Assembly: GCF_018143015.1 (NCBI RefSeq)
Contig: NC_054746.1
Span: 10,841,532 to 10,905,531, forward strand
Source: Lytechinus variegatus
Taxonomy: Eukaryota > Echinodermata > Echinoidea > Temnopleuroida > Toxopneustidae
DNA: 64,000 nucleotides
Direction: 5' to 3'
The notes below the pieces were generated by a model that saw nothing but the letters and a program-made list of their open reading frames with translations, did no database searches and had not been told where the DNA came from. Position numbers and translations under genes: made by a program. This document shows positions 28,621 through 40,300 of this stretch, in pieces; the first letter of the stretch is position 1, and every line of letters begins with the position of its first letter.

Positions 28621-31600
28621 AAAACCCTTAGGCGGTGTTCTAAAAGCTCAATTAGCATTTGGTATTCTGAAAGTGATCCTTTCCTTATTTGGCAAGGGTG
28701 AGTTGCGCGCACTTGCAATAGAACGCGTTATGACCTCCCGAAGACTTAATTGAGCAGTTACGAGACTTTTGGTTTTCTTAAAAGTCTCGTAGCGAACAAT
28801 TAGCGGACTTTCCCATGAGGAAAGATAATGATGAAAAAAAAGGTCCATTAAGTTTCATAATCTCAAAAGCTGGCTTCTTTTCCGTTGTATTCTACGGCGA
28901 ACCCTCTGAGCGTGTCATTGTCCATTTGTCTCTAACACGGGTGAGTGCTCTTGCCATTCAAGACGCCAGCGTGACCTTTTGCGGCGAAAACGGACGCGGT
29001 CGCTTTTATCAGTCAGTCTGCAAGCCCCTGTTTTAATGAGCAAATGAGCAAAATTTATCAGTCCAAGTCCTCTCGTGGCTGAATTCAAATCCCTACAAAA
29101 TCTCGTGAACTGTGAGACTTTTTACTCAAAGAATTTAACCCTTTTCTCTTTGAGTAAAATTGATTATTCTTGTACCAGTAAACGTTACTCTTTTGTATTG
29201 CTTATTTCTTTTGAATAAAATATCAAGTGAATTTCAGGCCTGAAAAGATGCCTCAAACGGAGTTTTATTCCTCTGTTTTCTCTTGCAAATTGTGCAAAAT
29301 TTTGTGTATTAGGCACAAGCATTATTTATATCATCAGAGAGCTCAAACTCTCTACTTTATACAATGTGACTCTTTTAGATGGGTCAGCAGCCAGCTTTTT
29401 CCATTAAAGGTAAATGCTAGTTTTGGTAACGATATCAAAATGAGTTCGTACAGAATCCAATGAAATGACCACCAAAGTGTCTGTTTGTATAAATAAAACG
29501 CATGTGCCAAAGAATTCTGGAAGAAATTGTGTAATTGCTGAGATATCAGCAAATAAGCACAGGAATCGGGTAGGGCGTCGGGCCCGACGCCCTAAGCAAT
29601 AATTATACATTGTCCCACGTGCGCTTATCTGTGTTGGGGATATTCGGCGTGAACATTTTTCAGCGTAGATTTCAAGATTTCACAAAGTTCAGTTAATGTA
29701 ACAGTACCAGATCTAGATCCTCGATGATATACTGACAATTAAGCCTTGTTTTACAGACTTTCTCATGAAATCAGTGTTTACTGCAACTACTGGAATTTCT
29801 CTTTAAGATGCAAGACGAGATTTCTGAAATTTCTAAGTAGCATAAAATCTAGAGTCCTGATTGGCTGAATAAGGTTTTCACAACAACAGGCGCGGGTAAT
29901 TTAAAGAGATTACCACATGGTGAGTGTGACCTTGCTGAGGCCCAGTGAGGGGAACATCGGAATTTGCGTGGGTGTGTGGTCTCTATATGACCAATCAGAG
30001 CGCAGTATTTTTTTGGCTTTTGAATTGCTAAATGTACTTGGCCTCTGCAAAGCTGGCTACTGCCCCATCTAAAATATCTCTTGTTAGAACAATTATATCA
30101 TATTAAAGCTTAGATCTTCAGCTTTATCATAATTTAAAAATCATTTGGGCTCAAACAGAAATTAAGTGTAAAAACAGCTTTTGTTGCATGGAAATAAATT
30201 TAAAAATAGATTTTTAGAAATTGTTCCATTCACCATGCCTGCGCCTCAGCATTTTGTGCTACTGGCCTATATCAAATATTTCCAACGCTTTACATTCGCA
30301 TCAATAAAAGTTTAATTAGATACTCATCGTGATCAAAGTTAAATAAAATGAAAACGAAATGGGTGTCGGCAATTAGCCATTTTATTGGGTAGATCGGATT
30401 GAACCACCGCCCCTCTCCATCCCCCTCCCCTCTCCCCCTCTCTCTTCCTCTTTCTTTCTCTCTCTTTCAAGTCTTAATTGTTGTTTTTATAGTCCCTTCC
30501 AGAAATCCAGAGGTGAAAGTGACACTTGACATGCTTGGCCTCTTTTTAGTCCGAAGAATTGTTCAAGCTCAGGCATCTTCCACGTCTTAGGCGAGGTTAT
30601 CATTGGACGCCACTTGTCGTATTAGATCATAATTATATTTGTGGGTATTCCAGGGTCTTTTTTATAATTATTATTAATGTATTAATGTATAATTGAAATG
30701 ATTACTATTTATACATTTTCACGTCCTTAATCGTGTATTTTTTTTATAACTGTCATAAACCAGTTGGGGGTATCGTAACAGATATGTAATACCTGTTATA
30801 CTTATAACCGAAACGGAAAGGGCGCTATACCGGATAAAAATAATGAATAAGATACCATGGTCCTGATTTACGGAGCTATATACCAGAGTCTATCATAAGA
30901 CTATATCGTCTCTTCGGGCAATTCATTTAAGGCAAATGTTAAAATCCATGTTATTAACAGAATATTTGAAGTAAATTTTCTGTGTCATTGTTTCAGTTTT
31001 TCATGAAATTACTCTTCCTTGGCCATAATCATCACCACCATCTCCATCATGACCATCATCATCTCCATATAGCTTTCATCCTTAACATTAATTGTCACCA
31101 TCATCCTTATCATCTCCATATGAACTGATGTTTTTCTTATAAAAATACACACATTCTGCTGTATCAATGTATTCTGTGGCTTATGAGCCAAAAATGTTGA
31201 GGGGGCTTGATATGGCGTATCGCGTGAAATTATCAAGAAGCTGAAAATTTCGACATTTTAGTACAAAAATTCAAGTTTGTGATAGATTTTGTCATAATAT
31301 TCGGAAAATAATATCATATTTAACCCTTATCCATTTCCTTTTCTCCTTTTTTCTTGGTCTTTATTTTTTTATTTATTTTTTTTGGGGGGTACTCTGCCCC
31401 CCCCTCTTTGTACGCCCATGAATGTATTAATCAATTCAATGAGTTTAAACCTGGGGTTGTCAAATTTTTTAAAGCAATCTGCTTATGATGACAATCCTTG
31501 CCGGCTAACTTAAAATTTTGTATAATTGTGTTGGTAGTGGATGATAATTTTTCAGTAAATTAGTTCTATATGATTCATGCCGAAAACAGGAAATGATTTT

Positions 31601-31976
31601 ATACTTGTTGTGTTATGAAAAATGTTCCATAAGAATTATATGAATGCATGCAGAATCAAATCCAATCAAATATTGGATTTGATTGAACTAATTAAAGGCT
31701 TCTATATTTTTTCATTTATATAACATTTCTTCTGAAGGTTTTAAGCATCGGAGCATGGAGATGGTTTAAATCTGGTGGAAAGGAACACATTTAGAATGTT
31801 TGTCAAAACGGATTGATATGTATTTTCAGTTTGGTTCTTTTTGACCTGCTTTTTATCGATCATGTCCTCCGATAACTCAATAATTTGTTGTAACTTTAAA
31901 AGGTATGGCGAAGAATGAATCAGGATAGAGGATTCGCGATACACAAGGTACTTCGAAGTTGTCGAGTGGTGTCATT
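28621..31976. other. Long spacer with hairpins, no gene found
   Basis: Contents seen: inverted repeat 29120-29131/29148-29159 (TTTTACTCAAAG), a perfect 24-bp palindrome at 29571-29594, a C/T tract at 30408-30470 and a dispersed repeat at 31190-31410 shared with 14690-14880. A weak acceptor plus 32 codons to a stop at 30492-30590 is too little to call an exon. Confidence 0.45.
29571..29594. repeat. Perfect 24-bp GC-rich palindrome
   Basis: TAGGGCGTCGGG followed by its exact inverse, in AT-rich surroundings. Confidence 0.85.
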
Positions 31977-32937
31977 GTCTCGCCTGTATATAGCAGAGCG
32001 AGACTATTGGCTTTTCCGACAGCGGCGTCGCCAACATTGAAATCTTAACCAACATTAAGTTTTTGAAATATCATAACTTAAAAAGTTTATATATATATAA
32101 ACCTTGTTCATGAAACTTAACCATAATGTGATCAATAATTATCACTGATCATCTTGCTTGAGTTTCATGTCACATGAGTAAGGTCAAAGGTCATTTAGGG
32201 TCGAAAGTATATACTATGAACTTTAAGAGCAATCAACTATCACTGATCATCTTGATTGACATTCAGGTCATATGACCGAGGTCAAATGTCATTTGTCATT
32301 CAGGGTCAACCCGTTTATACTTTGTTGGGGGACTCAATATCAAAATCTTAATCAAGCTTTTGAAATGTCATCATAATCAAAAGAAAGTTTATCGACCTAG
32401 TTCATGAAACTTTGACATAGGGGTAATGGTGCATCACTAATGATCATGCCTGAGGTTCAGGTCACATGATCAAGGTTAAAGGTTATTTAGGCTCAACAAA
32501 CTTTGGCCATGTTGGGGGTAATCGTCATAACTTTAAAATTGTATAGATCTAGTTGATGAAACTTGAACATAAGAGGAATCAAGTATCCCTAACATCCTGT
32601 GCGCATTTCAGCTCACATGATCAAGGTCAAAGGTTAGGGTCAAAGAACTTCGGCAGTGTTGGGGGCATTTGGTGAATTTGCATCATAACTCAGAAAGTGT
32701 ATGGATCTAAAATCTAGACATGACACATAAACATAAGGGTAACTACGAATGAATGTTTGCAAACGTCTTGATTCACACGATCAAGGTCAAAAGTCATTTT
32801 AGGTCAATGGCATAATACTTTATTATCATATGAATGTTTTCTTTTGTGAATTATTATTCAATAGTTGTTTTCAAATCCGCACAGTTACTATATCAAATCG
32901 CGTAATGCAGACGAGACTGCCAGAGGCGTTCCACTTG
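31977..32937 (+). mobile_element. GTCTC-ended element, copy A
   Basis: Starts GTCTCGCCTGT and ends with ...GCAGACGAGAC followed by TGCCAGAGGCGTTCCACTTG, between T-runs. Internal units of 150-190 bp each contain ATCAAGGTCAAAGGTCA-type text; one exact AGGTCAAAGGTCA at 32181 and several one-off versions. Non-coding. Confidence 0.78.
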
Positions 32938-33029
32938 TTTTTTCCTTTATTTCGGTTGAATGTTTACTCAGATGCTTTCCTACAGCCAAACGCCTTTTCG
33001 TATAAAACATAATAACATATATAATGTTA

Positions 33030-33112
33030 TACAGGGCCCGCTGGTAGAGCAGTTTCCTAACTGAAGTAGCTACCCTGGGTAAATAAAACTTTATTTTTTA
33101 TTATTATTATCA
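33030..33112 (+). repeat. SINE fragment with ATT tail
   Basis: CCCGCTGGTAGAGCAGTTTCC, CTACCCTGGGTAAATAAA, then (ATT)n. Looks like a truncated tRNA-derived SINE. Confidence 0.45.
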
Positions 33113-33133
33113 TTATTATATTTATAGGCTGAA

Positions 33134-33410
33134 AATAATATGACATGAACAGATGAATTTAATTTAAACAAACAAAACACTGAAAATGATTGATATTGGA
33201 CAAGAAATAACAAAGTTATGGCATTTAACGCTCATTGATTCCGGTGAAACAGTTCTAGGCATGTCTTCATGAATATTCTATGAGCAAGCTGATGATGTCA
33301 TATCCCCACTTGCACTTTTGAATTTTATTATATGACATTAGATTTATTCATTTTTTTCCTTCAAGAACGAAAAAAAAAGAACAGCTGATTTGGTACATTA
33401 TTTAGTCACA
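33134..33410 (+). repeat. Half copy of TTAA MITE family 1
   Basis: ATTCCGGTGAAACAGTTCTA, then GCTGATGATGTCATATCCCC, match 13880-13980. No right arm. Confidence 0.65.
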
Positions 33411-33472
33411 GCCCCCCCCCCCGGCCCATCAGATGGGCCGGGAAGAGGGGGGGGGGGGCGGGCTGTGACTGT
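33404..33472. repeat. C-run/G-run hairpin
   Basis: AGTCACAGCC with a C-run, GGCCCATC, then its inverse GATGGGCC, a G-run and GGCTGTGACT. The arms of about 30 bases are almost perfectly inverted and the homopolymers pair with each other. Confidence 0.8.
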
Positions 33473-33805
33473 ATAGACTCGATGTAATATGTCTATGTTA
33501 GGGGTTTATTATTTACAAGTTAAATGCAAACAAATTTCTTTTATATCCATAAAGATCCATGTTACCTTTGTAGATTAATTTGTCATGTTTTTTCTGACTG
33601 AAATAAATAAACTAAAGTGAACTTGACTGAACTGACTGTGGCGTTTTATTGATAAAAATGGTACTACTATGTGGTCGAATGAAAAGGTATGGGTGCGTCC
33701 CGGGGTGCGTTGACAAATTTAGGTAGGCCTACCCTTCCAAGCCAAGTTGGCCTAACTAAACCGACTTCATAAATTTAAGTCCTTACTTTTAACCTTGGAC
33801 CTACT

Positions 33806-34344
33806 CCCGGGGGGGGGGCCACTTCCATTCACGAGTGGATACCATGCGCGACCATGGGGTCTCGAAAAGTACCCTAAACACGTAATTTCCATATTCTGAA
33901 AATGCACCCCTTAACACGTATTGGCGTGTGAACTATTGGGAACAAAACGATACTCTTGGCAAATATTTCTGAAATAAACCCCTAAACAAGTACAGGAATG
34001 TTTTATTGTTACGGGTCCTTCAGTCGTCGGCTTTACCTTATTTGGTTTACGACCCCACCTTCTACACCTCGCGCAAATCAGACTCTAAACACGAAGTGTT
34101 GGGGCAAAAAGGACATCCTTTATAAAACATTTTAATTTTGTTTTATCATCCCCGCAAATTCGACCCTAAACACGTAATTTTCCTAGCGAAATAGATACCC
34201 TTTTTTCATTATTTTTGTGTTTTTGACACCCTTATCACGTTACGTACGTAACGTGCCCTATCATGAAAAAGACATCCTTTTTACGTGTTTTTTTGGTCGC
34301 GCATGGTATCCTCTCGTCGATGTTAGTGGCCCTACCCCTCCGGG
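33806..34344. mobile_element. hAT-like MITE, copy 2, 8-bp target duplication
   Basis: Same element as 25596-26144, in opposite orientation. Flanks GACCTACT at 33798-33805 and 34345-34352. Contains the 20-bp palindrome at 34236-34255. Complete and uninterrupted, so it serves as the empty site for copy 3. Confidence 0.9.
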
Positions 34345-34380
34345 GACCTACTAGAGTTCTCTTGTAAGTCCATGTTTTAA

Positions 34381-36982
34381 CCAACGAACGTAGAGGGCAG
34401 CAACACACAAGCGTGTTGCTCTAAGGAAGGTCAACTCGATACGCGCATGCAACTGAGCTGCGCGCATATTTTATTGTTCATGACAACGAAATCAAATGCC
34501 GATCAAATACAACAACAAATTAGTAGTGATCAAGAAACGAATATGAAAGAATATGACTACAACGATATCAAAGATAACATTAAAAAATATGTTGAGGGAT
34601 ATACATAAATATGAAAACATACTTTGATATTTAAAACTTTACAAATGCAAGTTTCAGGAAACTAAAATCATTACCAAATCGGTGATTGTTGTTATCAGCG
34701 ATTTCACCAGACGGCTGAATTAGGTGATTTGCGCCGAGACGATTTTGTGACCACTCGCAAAGCATTTCGGGATTGAATATGTCCCCCTTATTTTCTCTGG
34801 GCTCTTCGCTGAACCCATCATCATTCTATGCATAAGCTACATTATGCTCCGTCGTCTGCTTAGATTTCAACCCCCTAGTCTAGCACTGGTACTTGTTCTG
34901 CTAGGCGTCGATCAGCATTTATCTGCAGTCCATATAGGCCGTGACTCATTTATTTATTTATTAGAGCAGCCGGGCAGCAATGCCAATGGGTATTAAAAAA
35001 ATAATTCACGTATCTATCAGTAGTATGTTATCATTTCTTTTCACCATTTTCCCCAAAACTTATAAATTTAGAAATACATTCCAATCAGTAATAAGTGAAG
35101 TCTACATCTAACCTAGATCTTGATCATGTTGATCGATAAACCAAAAGCTTCAGTCTCTGTATTTTGGTTGCTCTGCTGAACTGCGCTGGCTCACTCACCG
35201 ATGGAGATTATAGTAAAATGTCAGAAATTGTTGAATAAATCCCCAGAAACGACGGTTATTCCTGTCTAGTTGATCGATAGACCCAAGTCTAAAGATCTAA
35301 CTTTATTTGTCTAACTAGACAAATGCTCTGACCAATCTCGATCTGTTTGTTGAAGACGTTGTTCCACACTGGATATCTAAGTAGATCTAGAATATATATA
35401 GATCTAGCACGACTTGTTGGTATGAGATAGTCTATGCAACAATAAAAAATACTAAAATAATAATAAACTCAAAACAGATGAATTCCACATTGTCTTTTTA
35501 GTATAGGACGCCTAAATCTAGACCATTGAGGGTTGGTCCATGCAAGCTAAGTTTGGTTCAATTAAGGCCAGCCTGCATGGGCTAGCCGCGAGGAGGTTAT
35601 GATTTTTTTAGTCCGTTAAATGCCTACAGGGTAAAGTCTAGATCTAGAACTAGAAGATTTAATGGTTGACAAGTTACCGTTAGGCCTTACCGTTAGGCAT
35701 GAAATCTTTAAAATTCAGTTAGAAAATGCATAAAAATTAAATCACGACGAGCTCAGTCACTTTGCTCTTTCACTTTCGAAATTTCTCCAAAAAGTATGTG
35801 TTCTGCCAGTCAAGCCCAGGCCATGCAGGCCCAGGAAAATTTACCAATTCTTGCAATATGGCAAACAAATTATGTAAAAGTCTTTGATTGCACAGAATCA
35901 ATGGTCAAATTAAGATATGGATGCTGTCAATCAAATCTCCTTTCTGCCCAAAATCATAAATTAAGATGGTGTAAAATCTATCTAGCTCCCATTTCTTCTA
36001 GTCTAGGCCTAGATCTAAGTATAACTAAGGTCTAACGCAAAACGATGATGGCACACTGCAAACGATGTAACATTGCAATCAATTTCCCAGAATTGGCTGA
36101 TTTTTCTTAGAAATTATTGAAGAAAACCAGGGAAAATGTGAATAGGTGGCCGTTTATTCAAGCTTTAATTTGGCTTTGGAAGTTTGGTTGCTCAATGATT
36201 ATCGACCTTCGACGCGACGCCAGCGCCTGGCTGTGCAGCTCAGCTGCAGCGCAGCGCGCAGCCAATGCAATGCATCCGATGCATGAGTTTTTTTTCACCG
36301 TCCATAGTCTCGGACTCGAAGTTGAAATTTAGACCCGGATTTCGGGGATTCGGCGCCTTGTATGAAGATTTATAGACTTAAAAGTAAAATGCAATTTAAA
36401 ATTTAAAATCTGACCTTGAACAATCATCGTTGATAAACATCAGCCCTGAAGCAATTGCACTTCAAATCAGACCAGGCAAATTAGACGTCATTGTGTATGT
36501 TGCTAGAAGATCTAAGACGAGTCGACTGAAGCCCCAGCGCATCATCAACGTTACTAGTAGCTACGCGACCGGCCCAGACTCGGCGCACCCGTACCCAGGC
36601 CAGAAAATTGACCTCGATTATTACGGTAGTTGTCTATGCATTTATTAGTGGTGCAGCGAAATTCAGCAGAGGAAAATAAGAGATAAGAGGTATCCTCGTT
36701 ATAGACTTAATATTCCAAAATGAGAAAAAATGTCAATATCATGATTATTTAAGCTAAATAATTTCTTTAAAAATAAAAGTAATATTTTTAATATTTTTAC
36801 CTAGAATAACCGACCTAATGATTGTTCATTAAAAATATTTAAAATTAACAAATGAAAAAAAAATCAACTCGACAAATTTCCGAAAAGTCCCCCTTATTTT
36901 TTAGAGTGGTCACAAAATTCGAGCGGAGTTGACCTTCCTTAGAGCAACACGCTTGTGTGTTGCTGCCCTCTACGTTCGTTGG
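34381..36982. mobile_element. 2.6-kb DNA transposon, perfect 57-bp inverted ends, 6-bp TTTTAA duplication
   Basis: 34381-34437 and 36926-36982 are exact inverted copies (CCAACGAACGTAGAGGGCAG ... GGTCAACTC). Both flanks are TTTTAA (34375-34380, 36983-36988). Each end holds its own hairpin, AGCAACAC/GTGTTGCT (34399-34420). A sub-terminal inverted pair, ATTTTGTGACCACT near 34743 and AGTGGTCACAAAAT near 36905, also exists. Inside I found only short frames (up to 79 codons at 35796-36035) and no transposase, so the copy appears non-autonomous. The superfamily is unassigned; a 6-bp duplication fits few of them. Confidence 0.9.
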
Positions 36983-36988
36983 TTTTAA

Positions 36989-37236
36989 CCTCTGGTAAAT
37001 CGTGATTCTCCTGGGATTCGAAATGTCGCCATCACTACCCTCGCGGAATTAAGAGAAAGTTGTTCAATTTTCTATGAACTCGGAAAAATACTCGCGATCT
37101 GCGCATGACAGGAAGCGCACTAGCGAAAATCGGGCGACAAAATTCTGTCTGCCTGTCATCAGCAAAATTGGAAATATCGTGGATTTTCTATGATTTTTCT
37201 TCGTAAATCTGGAGCTCTGAACAGATTGAGGACATC
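36989..37236 (+). promoter_or_regulatory. 5' flank/5' UTR of the MAP4K gene
   Basis: Only about 250 bases of unique sequence separate the transposon from the start codon. They are less AT-rich than the surroundings and include a CTCGCGATCTGCGCATGACAGG stretch near 37090, with no clear TATA box. The core promoter is probably here or was displaced upstream by the transposon. Confidence 0.4.
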
Positions 37237-37338
37237 ATGTCGTCAGCACCAAGTGCAGAGATTTCGAGGAAAAATCCCTTGGAGGACTTTGAGTTGCTGC
37301 AAAGAATAGGTAGCGGAACGTACGGCGATGTTTACAAG
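37237..37338 (+). CDS. MAP4K3: MAP4K exon 1 (start codon, glycine loop)
   Basis: 34 codons from ATG to ...GDVYK with donor AAG|GTGAGA at 37339. This ATG is chosen because the following leader ([20 protein letters not shown]) aligns in length and sequence with family N-termini; non-coding DNA with stops lies upstream. Confidence 0.93.
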
Positions 37339-40300
37339 GTGAGAAACCGTGAATTATAATATGGAGCTGTGTGTAGTACGGTACGGTACGGTATGTGAGG
37401 TGGAGGATGTGGGATGGGGCACACATGAGGCCAATACCATTGACGGTGCAGGCAATTCTTGTGCACACAAAGCCAACGGGGACGTCACTATTCCGTGACA
37501 GTATTTTGATTGCATGTAATTAACACCTGTTTGTATTTGTTTTTACATGGTCAGCTCCCCTGCCCCACTTTTTAAACAGTTCTATGTCCCCTGAATATGC
37601 CTGGCCGGGATAGTGAATTTCTGAAAATCTTTTGCTAAGCCGAACCTAAAATTGGAGTAAGTTAAAAAATGAGGTCTGACATTTATTATAAACAATGATA
37701 ATAATAATAATAATAATAATAATAGTAATAATAGTAATAATAATATTAATGATATTAATAATATTAACATAGTCAATAATTAACATTATCAACAATAATA
37801 TTGACAATAATGTTATTGTCTTTGTTATTGACAAGAACATTGTTATGATCGTGGTACCAAGTCTGCGCAAGTTTGAGTTAAGATTTAACATAAATTTCTT
37901 TTTATTTCACATAGTCTTTCAGATAATAATGTTCCCTATACTATTTTGAGTACATGGAACAAATATCTTATACAAATTTGAAAGTTATATAGGATTTTTT
38001 GGGAAAAAACCTTAGGCAGTCATTTTCAGATTGAAAAAAAAACTTATACCCAGTTGTGTGTCCGGACAATAAATTTTATAAAGTCATTTGGAAAAATTTA
38101 CAAGCAAAGTTACATCAATTTTTAGTTCAAAATATTAAGAAATATTATATAGAACAAAATAGAAGATGATTAGGATCTACATCCTTTGAATTCATATTTT
38201 TAGTGTAATCCAAAGGCAAAAAAAGAAGGCTTCAAAAATACAAAGTGTCCGGACATCCGACCCCCCCATCCTACCCCATGTCTGCGCACACATTCACTTT
38301 GCACATGATTTGGGGTTTTGATGAAAAAGGCTGCATTTTGAGGTCGTCATATGAAATGCCCAAATTTCAATATTTTTCCACCATTTTGAGTTGGATTTTT
38401 GAAATGAATATCTGTCTATGTATTGCATTTGTAAAGTCTTTGTTCGTTGCGGATATTCTTTTACTAGAATCGAGCAGATATGCGTGTGCGCAGACAAGGG
38501 GGACTGCGCAGACTTGGGGGGAACTTGCCATACTTGTATAATGGAGGGTCGTTTTTCCGGACACTTTATATTTTTGAAGCCTTCTTATTTGTCTTTGGAT
38601 TACACTAAAAATATGAATTCAATAGTTGTAATCATCTTCTATTTTGTTCTCTATAATATTTCCTAACATTTCGTACTAGAAATTGATGAAACTTCGCTTG
38701 TAAATTTTTCCATATGACTTTCTAAAATTGATCGTTCTGACACACAACCTGTCCGGACACATAACAACTGGGTATACTACTAGTTCTAGTCATTGAGGTT
38801 ACCCTCCAATAGGCGAAATGAAAGGAAAGTTAGACCTAAACGTCTGGCACTTTTTGAATTGCTATTTGTATGTTCCCAATAGAAATGCATGCAAAACAAT
38901 CTAGAAATAGCCTTGAGGACTCCGTGATGATATTAAAAAATATTTTTACATTTACTTTTCATCGTGGAGCTTTGAAACCCTCCCCATACTTGCCTATGTG
39001 GAACATATAAACACGGATGGATTTCCCTTGTAAATCCACAATTAAAGGTATAAATCACCTAAATTTGTTGGATTTTATTTATCTATACACCTTCATACGC
39101 CTAATGCGTATGAAAGTACAAAAAGTGTTAGTATGAATATGAATAATGAATGGTTTTTACCACAACGATCTCGTTTAGAGCCCTCGATCCATTCGTAAAC
39201 ATCACAAATACAATAGGCTTGACCCATGAACCGCTTTGTTATGTAGCTTCGATAAGTGATGTTACAGAATGCTGTTTGAAGAACAATTTATAAATAGTTT
39301 TTAACAACTAATAAAATTTGAACCTTGATTATAAATAATTATTATTCATAGTAATTATTTTTAATCAAGTTTCAAAATTTATTGATAAGGTTGAAAAAGT
39401 ACATGTACAGTTAGTAATTCAAAAAAATAGTTTGAATTTCACTTTTATTTCTCAAACAAAATCAAAGCCAAAATTATTTCATATTTATATAATTTTATCA
39501 ATATTTATTCACTCATAGTAATAATACAATGTATTTTCCATGAAATAATTTGATTTTATTGTCATCTGATTGACTCTATACACTGGTACATTGACAGCTA
39601 ATTGCATACTAATTGATATTCATATGTCACACGACCAGAGGTTTGAGAAACTTATAAGATTATGTTCACAAAATTCAACATTTTTGCATAAAAACCAACT
39701 CTTTAAAAAATGAATTAAACAAAACACAACTTCCAAAGATTTCTTTTCCAGATAAAACTATGATGTGATGAATTTTAAGATCTAAAGGTAAAAACGGAAA
39801 TTGAAGCCACTTTCTTCGGCCACTTTTTTTTTAAGGTACAGATTTTTACCCATGTTCATTCAATATTTTGATTTTCTTTCATGTTTCCTTTTGGAAACAA
39901 GGGATATAAGATTAAAGTAACTTGATAATGTACAGATGTACACTGTAGTGTAGGTCTATATCTGAAAAATTTTTGGATTTCAATGAAACTCTACAGTACA
40001 TGTACACAGTACAAATACCAGTACTAGTTTCCAGCTTGCTGATCTATATATTAGAAGACATGCTGCATGCAGTACATATATGAGCCCATACTTCAGACAA
40101 GACAGGAACAAAGTGGCAGGGACCTTGGAAGGATAGCACACATGGCTCTGCATGGGAGTGGGAGATTATATGGAGACAGAAAGAGGAAACTTTTGATTTC
40201 CCTCTTTGTTGGTTCAGCCCAATTTTGATTTGATTCGTAGTCACCTGTCAAAAGTGTTCACTTTTATCATTTACTAGGGCCCCCATGTATTAAAGTTGCT

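Noticed and set aside
30399..30590. Terminal exon after an acceptor TTTTTATAG near 30491
   Set aside because: A pyrimidine tract precedes it, but only 32 codons follow, with no recognisable motif and no upstream exon.
35796..36648. Transposase fragments in the 2.6-kb transposon
   Set aside because: Frames of 79, 71 and 72 codons show no DDE/D motif, zinc finger or similarity I recognise.
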